DNA of 57,261 bases, from contig NZ_LT629841.1 of the NCBI RefSeq assembly GCF_900106785.1, forward strand, positions 1 through 57,261, read 5' to 3'. The notes under the pieces were generated by a model. That model saw only the letters and a list, made by a program, of their open reading frames with translations, searched no databases and was not told the DNA's origin. The translations under genes were made by a program, and so were the position numbers. The DNA is from Prevotellamassilia timonensis. Its GTDB lineage: Bacteria; Bacteroidota; Bacteroidia; Bacteroidales; Bacteroidaceae. Below are positions 49,778-57,261 of this stretch, piece by piece. How positions within the stretch are numbered: the stretch's first letter is position 1; each line of letters starts with the position of its first letter.

Positions 49778-50770
49778 TTACAATTGCGCGTCGTCTACCT
49801 TGGTTACATCGCGCTGTATGATGCGGCCTTGCTCGTCGACGAGCATGAGCGAGGGCACATAGTGCAGACCGAGCTGCTTGACAAGGGGCGACTCAAAGGC
49901 TTGGCGGTCGCAAATGATGGGGCACTGTATGGAGTCGGCCTGCAGATTGGCGCGCATCATTTCGCGGTCGACATCAAGCGACACCACCAGGCACTGCCAC
50001 TTGCCGCCAAGGGTGCGCAATTTGCGACGCAGCTGCACGAGCATGGGGCGGCTGTCGCTCTGCCAACTGCCCACACAAGCTATGACGAGGCGCTTGCCGC
50101 GATAGGCCGAAGCACTGACTTTGCGGCCGTCAATGGCCTCGGCAGTAAAGTCGGGCAGTTGCTGCCCAAGGCCGTTCTGGAAGATGGGACGGAAAAAGTT
50201 GTCGACATAGGTCACGGCACGCTCCTTGGGCTGTGCCTTTTTCAACACATCAAGCAGTTTGAGCGCCATGGCGGCATCGGGGTTTTGCTGGTTGGCAAAG
50301 TATTTGCGGAACACGGCCACAGCAGCCAGTGTGTTGGCATTCTCACGCACAAATTGTGCTGCGGCCAGTTTCTGCATGTTGGCAGGATCGTTGCTGTGCT
50401 TGGTGCGGAAGTCGCTCAGCAGTTCGTTTTGCTCGGTGCCGGTTATCTGCGACTCACCAATTTTGGAGGCATCGCCTTTCATCTTGACAGTATGGCCTGG
50501 CTCGGCCACAATATAGGTCTGCGTAAAGTTGGGGTAGAGCAGCGTGAGCACTGCGGGGGCCGACAACTTGCGCTCGTAGGTAAACTTGCCGTCGGAGATG
50601 CGTATGGTGTCGATACCGTCGAATGCGCCGTCCTCGCTGTACACGTAGAACTCGGCATCGTTTACGCCACTGAGGGTGCCTTCGATGCGCACGCGGTCCT
50701 TGGCGGGGCCACAGGCTGCAAGGAGCAGCAGGGCCACGACTGGTAACAGAAGGGTGTATAGCTTGTTCAT
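49778..50770 (-). CDS. DUF4369 / thioredoxin-fold lipoprotein without CxxC
   Basis: 330 residues. Lipoprotein signal LLLPVVALLLLAAC (Cys20). DUF4369-like beta domain (about 27-125: RIEGTLSGVNDAEFYVYSED). Thioredoxin-like domain (about 200-330: LPDFTAEAIDGRKVSASAYR, LVIACVGSWQSDSRPMLVQL). The active-site position reads SWQSDSR in place of WCxxC, so classical disulfide exchange is not possible with this sequence. Probably periplasmic and structural or binding; many Bacteroidetes paralogues keep CxxC. Confidence 0.85.
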   Translation of the reverse strand: MNKLYTLLLPVVALLLLAACGPAKDRVRIEGTLSGVNDAEFYVYSEDGAFDGIDTIRISDGKFTYERKLSAPAVLTLLYPNFTQTYIVAEPGHTVKMKGDASKIGESQITGTEQNELLSDFRTKHSNDPANMQKLAAAQFVRENANTLAAVAVFRKYFANQQNPDAAMALKLLDVLKKAQPKERAVTYVDNFFRPIFQNGLGQQLPDFTAEAIDGRKVSASAYRGKRLVIACVGSWQSDSRPMLVQLRRKLRTLGGKWQCLVVSLDVDREMMRANLQADSIQCPIICDRQAFESPLVKQLGLHYVPSLMLVDEQGRIIQRDVTKVDDAQL

Positions 50771-50929
50771 GTCTATTGCGTGTTAGGTATTGCGTTGTGA
50801 TGTGAGTTTCGTTCTTCTTAAAACGATACAGCCCCTCGTCCTGTGCCGCCTGTGGGCGTGCGTTCAGGTTGAGGGGCTGCAACTATGATTGTACGTATGT
50901 CAAAGTGTGCATGTCGATGCAGCACCTGG

Positions 50930-52630
50930 TTACTTTACCAAGCTCTGGAAGGTAGCGTCGTTGAACAAGGTGGCGAACTCCAAGTCCTTGGCAGCGCGCT
51001 GTTTGAGAGAGCTGTCCTTGGCAAAGGCGTCCTTCAGGTTGCTCAACACGCTGCTATCCTGTCCGCTGCGTGCTGCCACAATGGCTTTGAGGTAGCTTGT
51101 GGTGGCATCGGGACGTGCTACCTTGGCAAGTGTTTTGCTGGCTTCGGCATAATCCTTGTTGAGCAGCTGGGCCAGGGCGGCAGAGTTTGAATTTACACCT
51201 TTCAAGCACTGTGCAGCCTGTGCATAGTTGCCTGCTGCTACCTGCAAATTGCCAAGCACCTCGTTGTAGTTAGGCGATGCGGTGGCCTTCATCAAGTAGT
51301 CCTTAGCCTCAGCGCTCTTGCCCTCGGCCAGGGCTACCAATGCCTTGTTGGCATTAACCTCGGCCGACTTGCCGTCGATGGCCTCAGCCTTGTCAAGATA
51401 GCTCTTTGCGGTGGCGAGGTCGCCCTGCTGGTAGGCTAACACGGCCAGGTTGTTGTAGGCACGATAGTCGTTGGGGTATTGCTTGGTGGCAGTGGTGTAG
51501 ATGTCTTTCTGCTCGCTGGCGTTCTCGGTGAGTGTGGCGCCATAGAGCAACTCCTCAACTGAGAGTTTGGTGGCGTCGTCCTTGTACTGTGCCTGTATCT
51601 CGTCATCGGAACGGCCAATGATGTTGTAGTTGATGGTCATGCGGGCACGGCGCAACTCGGGCAGAATTTCGTCGGCAAGCTCCTTAAATCCGGCCGAGAG
51701 GTTGCGGATTTGCTTCTCGCGCTCCTCGGGGTCCTGATACATAGAGAGCACACGCAGTATCACGTCCTTGTCCTGTATGTTTGACTGGCTTACCAACTCT
51801 TGGAAGCCTTCCCAGTCCTCGGCAGTGTACTTTGAGTCGACATCGGCATCAAGCTTGGCGCTCTTGAGCTGCTTGTTGACGTAGCCCTTTGAGGTTTTCT
51901 CGCGCTTTTGTGCCAAAGCGGTGTTCACCTTCATGCCGCCATCGGGTGAGGCATAAGCCGACACTTCGATGTTGTCGAGCATGTAGCCCTTTTGGTCGGC
52001 CTTGATGTCGCGCAGTGTCTTGACAAAGTCCTTCACCGAGGTGCTCTTGATTTCGCTGTTGCGGATATTGGCCTGGTTGATAAGGTACTTTATTTGAGCC
52101 TGCTTTGTCTGCTTGATAGCATATTGGTACTTGTCGGCAGCAATCTGCGGCGTAGTTGAAGCGGCTGTGCTGCTAATGAGTGCCGATGTGGCGAGCACGC
52201 CGTCGGCTACCTTTACATCGGGTATCTTTACGTCCTTCTTGCCCACTTTGGCCTTGAAGGTGAGGTAAAGCTCGCTCTGCTGCATGGCAGGCACGTAGTC
52301 GAAACTGTTGCGCATGGTGTAGTTGCCGCCCAGCTTGTACGATATTTCGGTGTCGTTGCCCTGCACCTTTTCGCCCTGGTAGGTGGCAGCCTGTCCGTCG
52401 GCAAAATCAGAACCATAGCGTAATACGGGGAGTACGGTTACTACGGCCTTCTTTTTCATATACTTCTCGGGGAAGCGGCCATTGATTACTACGGGCACCT
52501 TGCCACCCACGGCCTCCATGGGTGAAGGGGTTACGGTAAAGTTGTCGGCAGTGAGTTTACCCAAACCGCCGCATGAGGTCAGCACCAATGTGCCGGCCAA
52601 CGCTAATGATACATAGAGTTTGCTTTGCAT
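50930..52630 (-). CDS. TPR lipoprotein with OmpA-like region
   Basis: 566 residues. Lipobox LVLTSC (Cys20). Beta-rich N-terminal part (about 25-150). A segment MLDNIEVSAYASPDGGMKVN with TALAQKREKTSKGYVNKQL resembles an OmpA-type peptidoglycan-binding domain (about 215-260). C-terminal TPR-like helices (about 370-560: YPNDYRAYNNLAVLAYQQGD, LDKAEAIDGKSAEVNANKAL). Likely anchored in the outer membrane facing the periplasm, linking envelope to murein or acting in a secretion machine. Common in Bacteroidetes; exact role unknown. Confidence 0.8.
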   Translation of the reverse strand: MQSKLYVSLALAGTLVLTSCGGLGKLTADNFTVTPSPMEAVGGKVPVVINGRFPEKYMKKKAVVTVLPVLRYGSDFADGQAATYQGEKVQGNDTEISYKLGGNYTMRNSFDYVPAMQQSELYLTFKAKVGKKDVKIPDVKVADGVLATSALISSTAASTTPQIAADKYQYAIKQTKQAQIKYLINQANIRNSEIKSTSVKDFVKTLRDIKADQKGYMLDNIEVSAYASPDGGMKVNTALAQKREKTSKGYVNKQLKSAKLDADVDSKYTAEDWEGFQELVSQSNIQDKDVILRVLSMYQDPEEREKQIRNLSAGFKELADEILPELRRARMTINYNIIGRSDDEIQAQYKDDATKLSVEELLYGATLTENASEQKDIYTTATKQYPNDYRAYNNLAVLAYQQGDLATAKSYLDKAEAIDGKSAEVNANKALVALAEGKSAEAKDYLMKATASPNYNEVLGNLQVAAGNYAQAAQCLKGVNSNSAALAQLLNKDYAEASKTLAKVARPDATTSYLKAIVAARSGQDSSVLSNLKDAFAKDSSLKQRAAKDLEFATLFNDATFQSLVK

Positions 52631-52684
52631 GATATTTGCGTATGATTGTTGTTTTATCTTAGTATATAAAGTGCGATTGCGCTA

Positions 52685-52692
52685 CAAATATA
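52685..52692 (-). promoter_or_regulatory. Promoter -7 element of the TPR lipoprotein gene
   Basis: TATATTTG on the minus strand, 55-62 bp upstream of the ATG at 52630, fits TAnnTTTG. The -33 element is not clear. Confidence 0.5.
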
Positions 52693-52790
52693 AGGTTTTT
52701 ACGGGCATTATGCGTTATTGGCACGCCTATTTTTAGACATTATTCAGCATATTTCCCCTCCAAATGGGTGCTTTGGGGCATTTTGTGCGC

Positions 52791-53627
52791 TTATTTCTCG
52801 GCAAAACGCTTGCACCATTTGCCTCCGCACATGCAGTAAATGCCAATGAGCACAAAGGGTATGCTGAGCAGCTGGCCTTGGTCGAGACCTATGCTGTGCT
52901 GCATGGCCAGTTCCCATGGCTCTTGCACCTCTTTCAAGAATTCTACCGCAAAGCGGAACACGAATATGGTGGTGAGGCAATAGCCAAAGTAGAAGCCGGA
53001 ACCTACGCGCTGCGGACGCTTGAAATAGATGAGCACGCCGACGACAAACAGCACCAAGTAGGCTATGGCCTCGTACAGCTGGGCGGGATAGCGCGGCATG
53101 GTTTCGTGCAGTTGCACAAACACAAAGCCCATGTCGGAGCCTGTGTACTTGCCCACAATTTCGGAGTTCATAAGATTGCCCAGGCGTATGAAACAGGCGC
53201 AGATGGGGGTGGCTATGGCTATGTTGTCGAGCACACGCATAAGGTTTACCTTGGTGCGGCGCACATACAGCCACAGGGCTATCATGAGGCCGAATGTGCC
53301 ACCATGCGAGGCAAGGCCGGCATAGCCGGTAAACTTCCAACTGCCGTCGGCCATCTTGTGCATGGGCAGCAGCATTTCGAGCGGGTGGCTCAGAAAGTAG
53401 CCTGGCTCGTAAAGCAGGCAATGGCCCAGGCGGGCACCGGCCAGTATGCCTATGAAGCAGTATAGAAAGAGGGGGTCGAACTTTTCCTGTGGTATGCCCT
53501 GGCGCTTGTAGAGTTTGTACACTACAACATAGGCCAGCGCCAAACCTATGCACCAGCACAGCGAATACCAGCGCACCTCGATGGGACCTAAACTAAAGGC
53601 CACGATTGACGGATTCCAAATGGTCAT
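52791..53627 (-). CDS. lgt: Prolipoprotein diacylglyceryl transferase
   Basis: 278 residues, seven membrane helices. Family signatures are visible: GYAGLASHGGTFGLMIALWL and the Lgt motif CFIRLGNLMNSEIVGKYTGS, with TGSDMGFVF and YPAQLYEAIAYL. Transfers diacylglycerol from phosphatidylglycerol to the lipobox Cys of prolipoproteins, the first step in making the two neighbouring lipoproteins functional. Complete, ends GGKWCKRFAEK. Confidence 0.95.
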   Translation of the reverse strand: MTIWNPSIVAFSLGPIEVRWYSLCWCIGLALAYVVVYKLYKRQGIPQEKFDPLFLYCFIGILAGARLGHCLLYEPGYFLSHPLEMLLPMHKMADGSWKFTGYAGLASHGGTFGLMIALWLYVRRTKVNLMRVLDNIAIATPICACFIRLGNLMNSEIVGKYTGSDMGFVFVQLHETMPRYPAQLYEAIAYLVLFVVGVLIYFKRPQRVGSGFYFGYCLTTIFVFRFAVEFLKEVQEPWELAMQHSIGLDQGQLLSIPFVLIGIYCMCGGKWCKRFAEK

Positions 53628-53697
53628 AATGAAAAAAGGCGTGCCAAGGAGGGCGCATTGACAGCACCTCTCGTTGGCACACCATCACTTTGTGGGG

Positions 53698-54801
53698 TTA
53701 TACATTAAAGCGGAAGTGCATGATGTCGCCGTCCTGCACCTCGTATTCCTTGCCCTCGACGTGGAGCAAGCCGGCCTCGCGCACAGCACTTTCTGAGCCA
53801 AGGCGGATATAGTCGTCGTACTTGATGACTTCGGCACGGATAAAGCCCTTTTCAAAGTCGGTGTGTATGACACCGGCGCACTGCGGGGCTTTCCAACCCT
53901 TGTGGAAGGTCCATGCCTTGACTTCCATCTCGCCGGCCGTGATGAATGTCTGCAAGTTGAGCATGTGATATGCGGCCTTGATAAGGCGGTTGCAGCCACT
54001 CTCTTCAAGCCCTACATCTTGCAGGAACATCTGGCGCTCCTCGTAGGTTTCGAGTTCGGCTATGTCGGCCTCGGTTTGTGCGGCAAGCACCAGCACCTCC
54101 GCGCCTTCTTCCTTCACGGCCTCGCGCACCTCGTCTACATAGTGGTTGCCTGTGGCAGCCGAGCCTTCGTCGACGTTGCACACGTAGAGCACGGGCTTTG
54201 AAGTGAGCAGGAACAAGCCTTTGGCAGCTTTCTGCTCCTCGAGGGTTTCAAACTCCACGCTGCGTGCACTTTTGCCCTCCTCAAGGGCAGCCTTGTAGGC
54301 CAGCAGCACGTCGTACTCTACTTTGGCATTCTTGTCACCGCCCACCTTGGCTATCTTCTCCACGCGCTTGATGCGGTTCTCCACCGTCTCAAGGTCCTTG
54401 AGTTGCAGCTCGGTGTCGATAATCTCCTTGTCGCGCACGGGGTCTACGCTGCCGTCCACGTGCACCACGTTGCCATCGTCAAAGCAGCGCAGCACATGTA
54501 TGATGGCGTCCGTTTCGCGGATATTGCCCAAGAACTGGTTGCCGAGGCCCTCACCCTTTGAGGCGCCCTTTACCAGACCGGCGATGTCTACTATCTCGAC
54601 CGTGGTGGGCACGATGCGGCCCGGGTGTACGAGTTCGGCCAGTTTGGTCAGACGCTCGTCGGGCACGGTTATTACGCCCACATTAGGTTCTATGGTGCAG
54701 AAGGGGAAGTTGGCAGATTGTGCCTTGGCATTACTCAGGCAGTTGAACAGGGTTGACTTGCCCACGTTGGGCAGACCCACGATGCCGCATTGTAAACTCA
54801 T
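53698..54801 (-). CDS. ychF: YchF/OLA1-type P-loop ATPase
   Basis: 367 residues, typical length. G1 GLPNVGKSTLFNCL, G3 DIAGLVKGASKGEGLGN, a degenerate G4 YVCNVDEG that explains the ATP rather than GTP preference of the family. Helical insertion, then TGS domain at the C-terminus (MEVKAWTFHKGWKAPQCAGV to GDIMHFRFNV). Ribosome-associated, involved in stress and translation. Confidence 0.96.
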   Translation of the reverse strand: MSLQCGIVGLPNVGKSTLFNCLSNAKAQSANFPFCTIEPNVGVITVPDERLTKLAELVHPGRIVPTTVEIVDIAGLVKGASKGEGLGNQFLGNIRETDAIIHVLRCFDDGNVVHVDGSVDPVRDKEIIDTELQLKDLETVENRIKRVEKIAKVGGDKNAKVEYDVLLAYKAALEEGKSARSVEFETLEEQKAAKGLFLLTSKPVLYVCNVDEGSAATGNHYVDEVREAVKEEGAEVLVLAAQTEADIAELETYEERQMFLQDVGLEESGCNRLIKAAYHMLNLQTFITAGEMEVKAWTFHKGWKAPQCAGVIHTDFEKGFIRAEVIKYDDYIRLGSESAVREAGLLHVEGKEYEVQDGDIMHFRFNV

Positions 54802-55642
54802 TTATGCTATTGTTTGTTTCGTTATTATTTCTGACGGCAAAGTTACTATTTATTTACGACAAAAGCAGCATTTTCTGACTTCGTCAATACATCTCCCAAA
54901 CAAAATGACGCAGCTCACAGATTTTCAATATGCGCCATTCAACGGCGCAGAAAGTGACGAAGTCCGGATATTGCGGTGTTTCTTTGTTTGTGAGTTATAT
55001 TCTCCGCGTTAGCGACTCGCTACGGCGTCAGTCCTTATGTTCCTTAGGCCACCCGGACGTTAGTCCGTGGCCAACCGTGCAGCGGTCTTTTGTGTATCTT
55101 ATGTAAACTTATAAGTGTACAACTTGTACACAAATATTTGCTACCCTCCCCGTCTGCCTACATATAAAAGGATGTGTGTGCTTTTACTGCCATCTTACAC
55201 TTTTTATGCGTAACAAGTTGATACACAGATATTTCAAGAGTGTAAGATGATTTCAAAATATCTTACACACCCCTGCACACATCTTACACACCCCTCCCCT
55301 CTGTCGCACAGCCGATTCGGACGTATGCGGCGGATAATACGCCACAGGGACGTAGAAAAGTCTGTCGGAGCAACAGACTTTTCTGCTCCCCTATGTCGTG
55401 ATACCTTCCTCCCGTGCTTGTGCCGTGTGACAGCGTGTGCGGTGTGTAGGTTGCGTGTAGGTGGAATTTGCAGCATCTTACACTAAGTAAAGCATTGATA
55501 GTCAACGAGTTGTAGCGTATTAGTGTAAGATGTAAGATGCACGATAAGTAAAGCTTTTGTAGTATGGTAAAGGTATCGTTACCATCAAATGCAAGCACTA
55601 AATGCAAGCACAAAACGCTTGCACTAAACACAAGCACAAAAC
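54802..55642. other. Intergenic region between ychF and the IS element
   Basis: No convincing gene. Contents: a TAACTTTG element (54838-54845, minus) for ychF; a short hairpin ggccac...gtggcc (about 55048-55071); a cluster of ATCTTACAC motifs (55192-55538); a 12-bp-stem hairpin AGAAAAGTCTGT (55354-55365) with 55373-55384 inside a weaker palindrome (about 55330-55410); and 13-bp gcaagcac repeats (55590-55642) touching the IS. Confidence 0.7.
55192..55538. repeat. Dispersed ATCTTACAC / GTGTAAGAT motifs
   Basis: Copies at 55192-55200, 55260-55268, 55281-55289 and 55475-55483 on the plus strand, and 55240-55248 and 55523-55531 on the minus strand, with a partial at 55531-55538. Two are followed by acccct. 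Clustered 9-mers in both orientations suggest protein-binding sites or remnants of an array. Confidence 0.65.
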
Positions 55643-55682
55643 GGCGCACCCGACAAACCCTGTGGAGTAGGCCGTGCAGATG

Positions 55683-56771
55683 CTAACCCAAAACTGTTGC
55701 TAAACGATACATGAAGAATGGTATGTCTATGACTCCTTTTACTTGTGCACGAAAGCATTTGATCTTTGAGTTCAACGATTCAGCTGAAGCGTTAGTCTTA
55801 CGTCCGTCAAAGTAGTTCAGGATTTCATCCTCATAGAATCTGATGGTATCGCGTACGGACTTGATTTCACGCAGAGTGCAGGAAGCCACTTTCTCATACC
55901 ACCCCTTGAAATTCTGTTTGGCAGTCTCCTTTGTGAGTTTCTTGTTTCTGAATATGGCTCTAAGGGAGTTGATCAGATTGTATGCTTCTTCAAGTTTTGG
56001 GTAGAGTGCGAAAAGTATCTTCGCACGCTTTTTCTGCGTTGCGCTCCACTTCTCTCGGCTCATGGACAATTGCTTGCGACATCGTGTCTGTGCCTCTACA
56101 AGAGTCTCGCCATTTTCAAGCCTTTTGGGTTCAAAGCGAGTGTTCAGCCTCATAGGCTTTCTTCCGCGCTTGCTCTTCTTCCAGTTCTTCCCATGCCTTT
56201 TCCTCATTCGCTCGCGGTAAGCCTTTCTCTGCGCTGCCAGATTTTCGAGGTATTTGCGAAACTCTGCCTTCTGTCTGTTCGCCTCCTTTACGGCTTTTCG
56301 TTTCAGGCGCAGGCGTATCTCTTCGCAGCCCTCTCCACCGCGTTTTACGACATGGAAGCAGTCACGTATGACTGTGGCTTTAGGGAATGCCTCTCGGGCT
56401 ATGACACGCATGCAATCTGAGAGATCCATCGTGATATTCTCAACCATTTCACGCTTATCTGCAGGTAGTTGCATGAGAACCTTCAGTACGTCAGCAGGAT
56501 TCGTTCCCTTGACTACTGCTATGATTGCACCCTTGCGACCATGGGCATCCTTGTTGTGAACGATAGTGTACAGTTCGCCCTGGAGGGAGGTCTCGTCTAT
56601 GCCTTGCTCCTTACCTACGTTTTGCGGAATAAGAATCCACTTGGATGCGTGATCCTTCTGCTCCCACGTCTCGAAGTTACTCAGGGCGTCCTTGTATCTT
56701 TTGGCAAACGTGGAGCTGTTAATCATGTACGTATAACCAATCTGACGAGCGGTTATCGTCTCAGAGTCCAT
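55683..56771 (-). CDS. ISL3/ISAon1-like transposase
   Basis: 362 residues. DDE set in ISL3 context: Asp in ITMDLSDCMRVIA, Asp in VIRDCFHVVKRGGEG, Glu in NASAESLNSKIKCF near the C-terminus. A basic linker (RKAYRERMRKRHGKNWKKSK) precedes the last acidic residue. Starts inside the upstream gene with an 11-bp overlap, indicating translational coupling. Intact. Confidence 0.92.
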   Translation of the reverse strand: MDSETITARQIGYTYMINSSTFAKRYKDALSNFETWEQKDHASKWILIPQNVGKEQGIDETSLQGELYTIVHNKDAHGRKGAIIAVVKGTNPADVLKVLMQLPADKREMVENITMDLSDCMRVIAREAFPKATVIRDCFHVVKRGGEGCEEIRLRLKRKAVKEANRQKAEFRKYLENLAAQRKAYRERMRKRHGKNWKKSKRGRKPMRLNTRFEPKRLENGETLVEAQTRCRKQLSMSREKWSATQKKRAKILFALYPKLEEAYNLINSLRAIFRNKKLTKETAKQNFKGWYEKVASCTLREIKSVRDTIRFYEDEILNYFDGRKTNASAESLNSKIKCFRAQVKGVIDIPFFMYRLATVLG

Positions 56772-57162
56772 TCGCCCTCTTTAAAAAAAGCGCGAAGTCC
56801 TTCGCGTATCGAGTGCCCTTATGCTTCAGTTCAAACTCCTTGTCAAGGTCAACACTTCTTGTTGTGCCATCCGGCATTGTCCAACGCCTTCTTCGTATGT
56901 GAAGTACCGCCTTCTTGTCTCGGGCTGGATAGTCAAGTAAACATGATTCTTCCCCAAAACCATTGCTCACGGAATCCTTCATGTCTGGTGTGCGATTGTC
57001 GCGCTCATCCAGATAGATGTGAAGCTCTGTTGTGTAAAGAACATCCTTGTCCAGAGTACGCTGTGTTGCAAAGTCTGTCACCTCGAAATATTTAAGAACT
57101 CCTTCGGGGAGGAAATATGAGGCGAGGCCCTCATACATATTTTTATTGCCATTCTGATTCAT
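56761..57162 (-). CDS. ISAon1-like transposase N-terminal region protein
   Basis: 133 residues: YEGLASYFLPEGVLKYFEVT, LYTTELHIYLDERDNRTPDM, RRRRWTMPDGTTRSVDLDKE. It matches the separate N-terminal protein of ISAon1-type elements, which corresponds to the DNA-binding start of one-piece ISL3 transposases. Ends after the ATG of the catalytic gene. Probably works with it at the inverted repeats. Confidence 0.85.
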   Translation of the reverse strand: MNQNGNKNMYEGLASYFLPEGVLKYFEVTDFATQRTLDKDVLYTTELHIYLDERDNRTPDMKDSVSNGFGEESCLLDYPARDKKAVLHIRRRRWTMPDGTTRSVDLDKEFELKHKGTRYAKDFALFLKRANGL

Positions 57163-57261
57163 AGTGCAAAGGTACTACTTTTGGGCAATCATGTATCGTT
57201 TGGCAACTCAGTTTTTGGGTTAGCATCTGCACAGCCCTCCACAGGGTTTGTCGGGTGCGCC

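Larger units (their letters stand above)
55643..57261. mobile_element. ISL3-family (ISAon1-like) insertion sequence, complete, 1619 bp
   Basis: The ends are inverted repeats: the first 25 bp (GGCGCACCCGACAAACCC and onward) match the right end perfectly, and similarity continues imperfectly for about 75 bp (gtgcagatgctaacccaaaa, then aaacgatacatga). Two overlapping genes fill it. The right end is the last base of the window, so the target duplication cannot be checked. The left flank is a gcaagcacaaaac repeat. Confidence 0.92.

Noticed and set aside
1-57261. Ribosomal RNA operon, CRISPR-Cas, restriction-modification or toxin-antitoxin genes
   Set aside because: None could be supported on reading both strands.

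Overview
The window looks like a draft contig from a Bacteroidales chromosome, most likely Prevotellaceae. Reasons: a Por/type IX C-terminal sorting tail on a huge secreted protease, promoters of the TAnnTTTG type, few Shine-Dalgarno sequences, and Bacteroidetes-type families (arm-binding integrase, DUF4494, DUF4369, ISAon1-like transposase). Both window edges lie in repeats. The left edge lies inside a 1464-bp duplication of the prophage integrase end, and the right edge is the last base of an insertion sequence.

Positions 1-33891 are a siphovirus-like prophage. The integrase end occurs twice (1-1464 and 32428-33891, two mismatches). The left copy runs into phage DNA and is therefore an attP-type junction. 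The right copy runs into a tRNA-Met(CAT) gene and is a phage/host att site. The distance between the copies, 32427 bp, gives the phage genome length. Nearly all other phage genes are read leftward: two paralogous repressors, an excisionase-like protein, small early genes, DUF4494, a VRR-NUC nuclease, a replication pair (DUF4373-type protein and DnaC-like loader), HNH nuclease, fibre-like protein, two HU-like proteins, amidase, terminases, portal, protease, capsid, connectors, tail tube, a -1 frameshifting tail chaperone, tape measure, two large tail proteins and a membrane/lipoprotein lysis pair. One rightward gene (12089-12400) is a probable moron.

Two phage features do not fit the usual catalogue. 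First, tandem RNAs at 29754-29919 and 29987-30142 (minus strand) have a tRNA-like acceptor stem, a D-arm with GG and a perfect T-arm, but about 100 nt of unrelated structured sequence where the anticodon arm should be. A third RNA-like element (24926-25036) has the same acceptor/T-arm layout. Second, nearly every sizeable gap between phage genes carries a repeat made of an exactly 39-nt core flanked by octamer arrays that are complementary to each other; a diverged relative sits in the host chromosome at 44245-44352.

Positions 33954-55642 are host chromosome: a 1514-residue papain-like protease with LamG and PKD-like domains; a GT2/GtrA/ArnT-like group for lipid-linked sugar transfer; a short DXS-like enzyme; an AraC regulator coupled to a CMD/cupin protein and followed by an iron-sulfur flavoprotein; then comM, a thioredoxin-fold lipoprotein without CxxC, a TPR lipoprotein, lgt and ychF. 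Intergenic spaces contain several large palindromic elements, including a three-unit array at 47090-47790. A complete ISL3-type (ISAon1-like) IS closes the window at 55643-57261.

All calls come from reading the sequence and translated frames; no database search was run.
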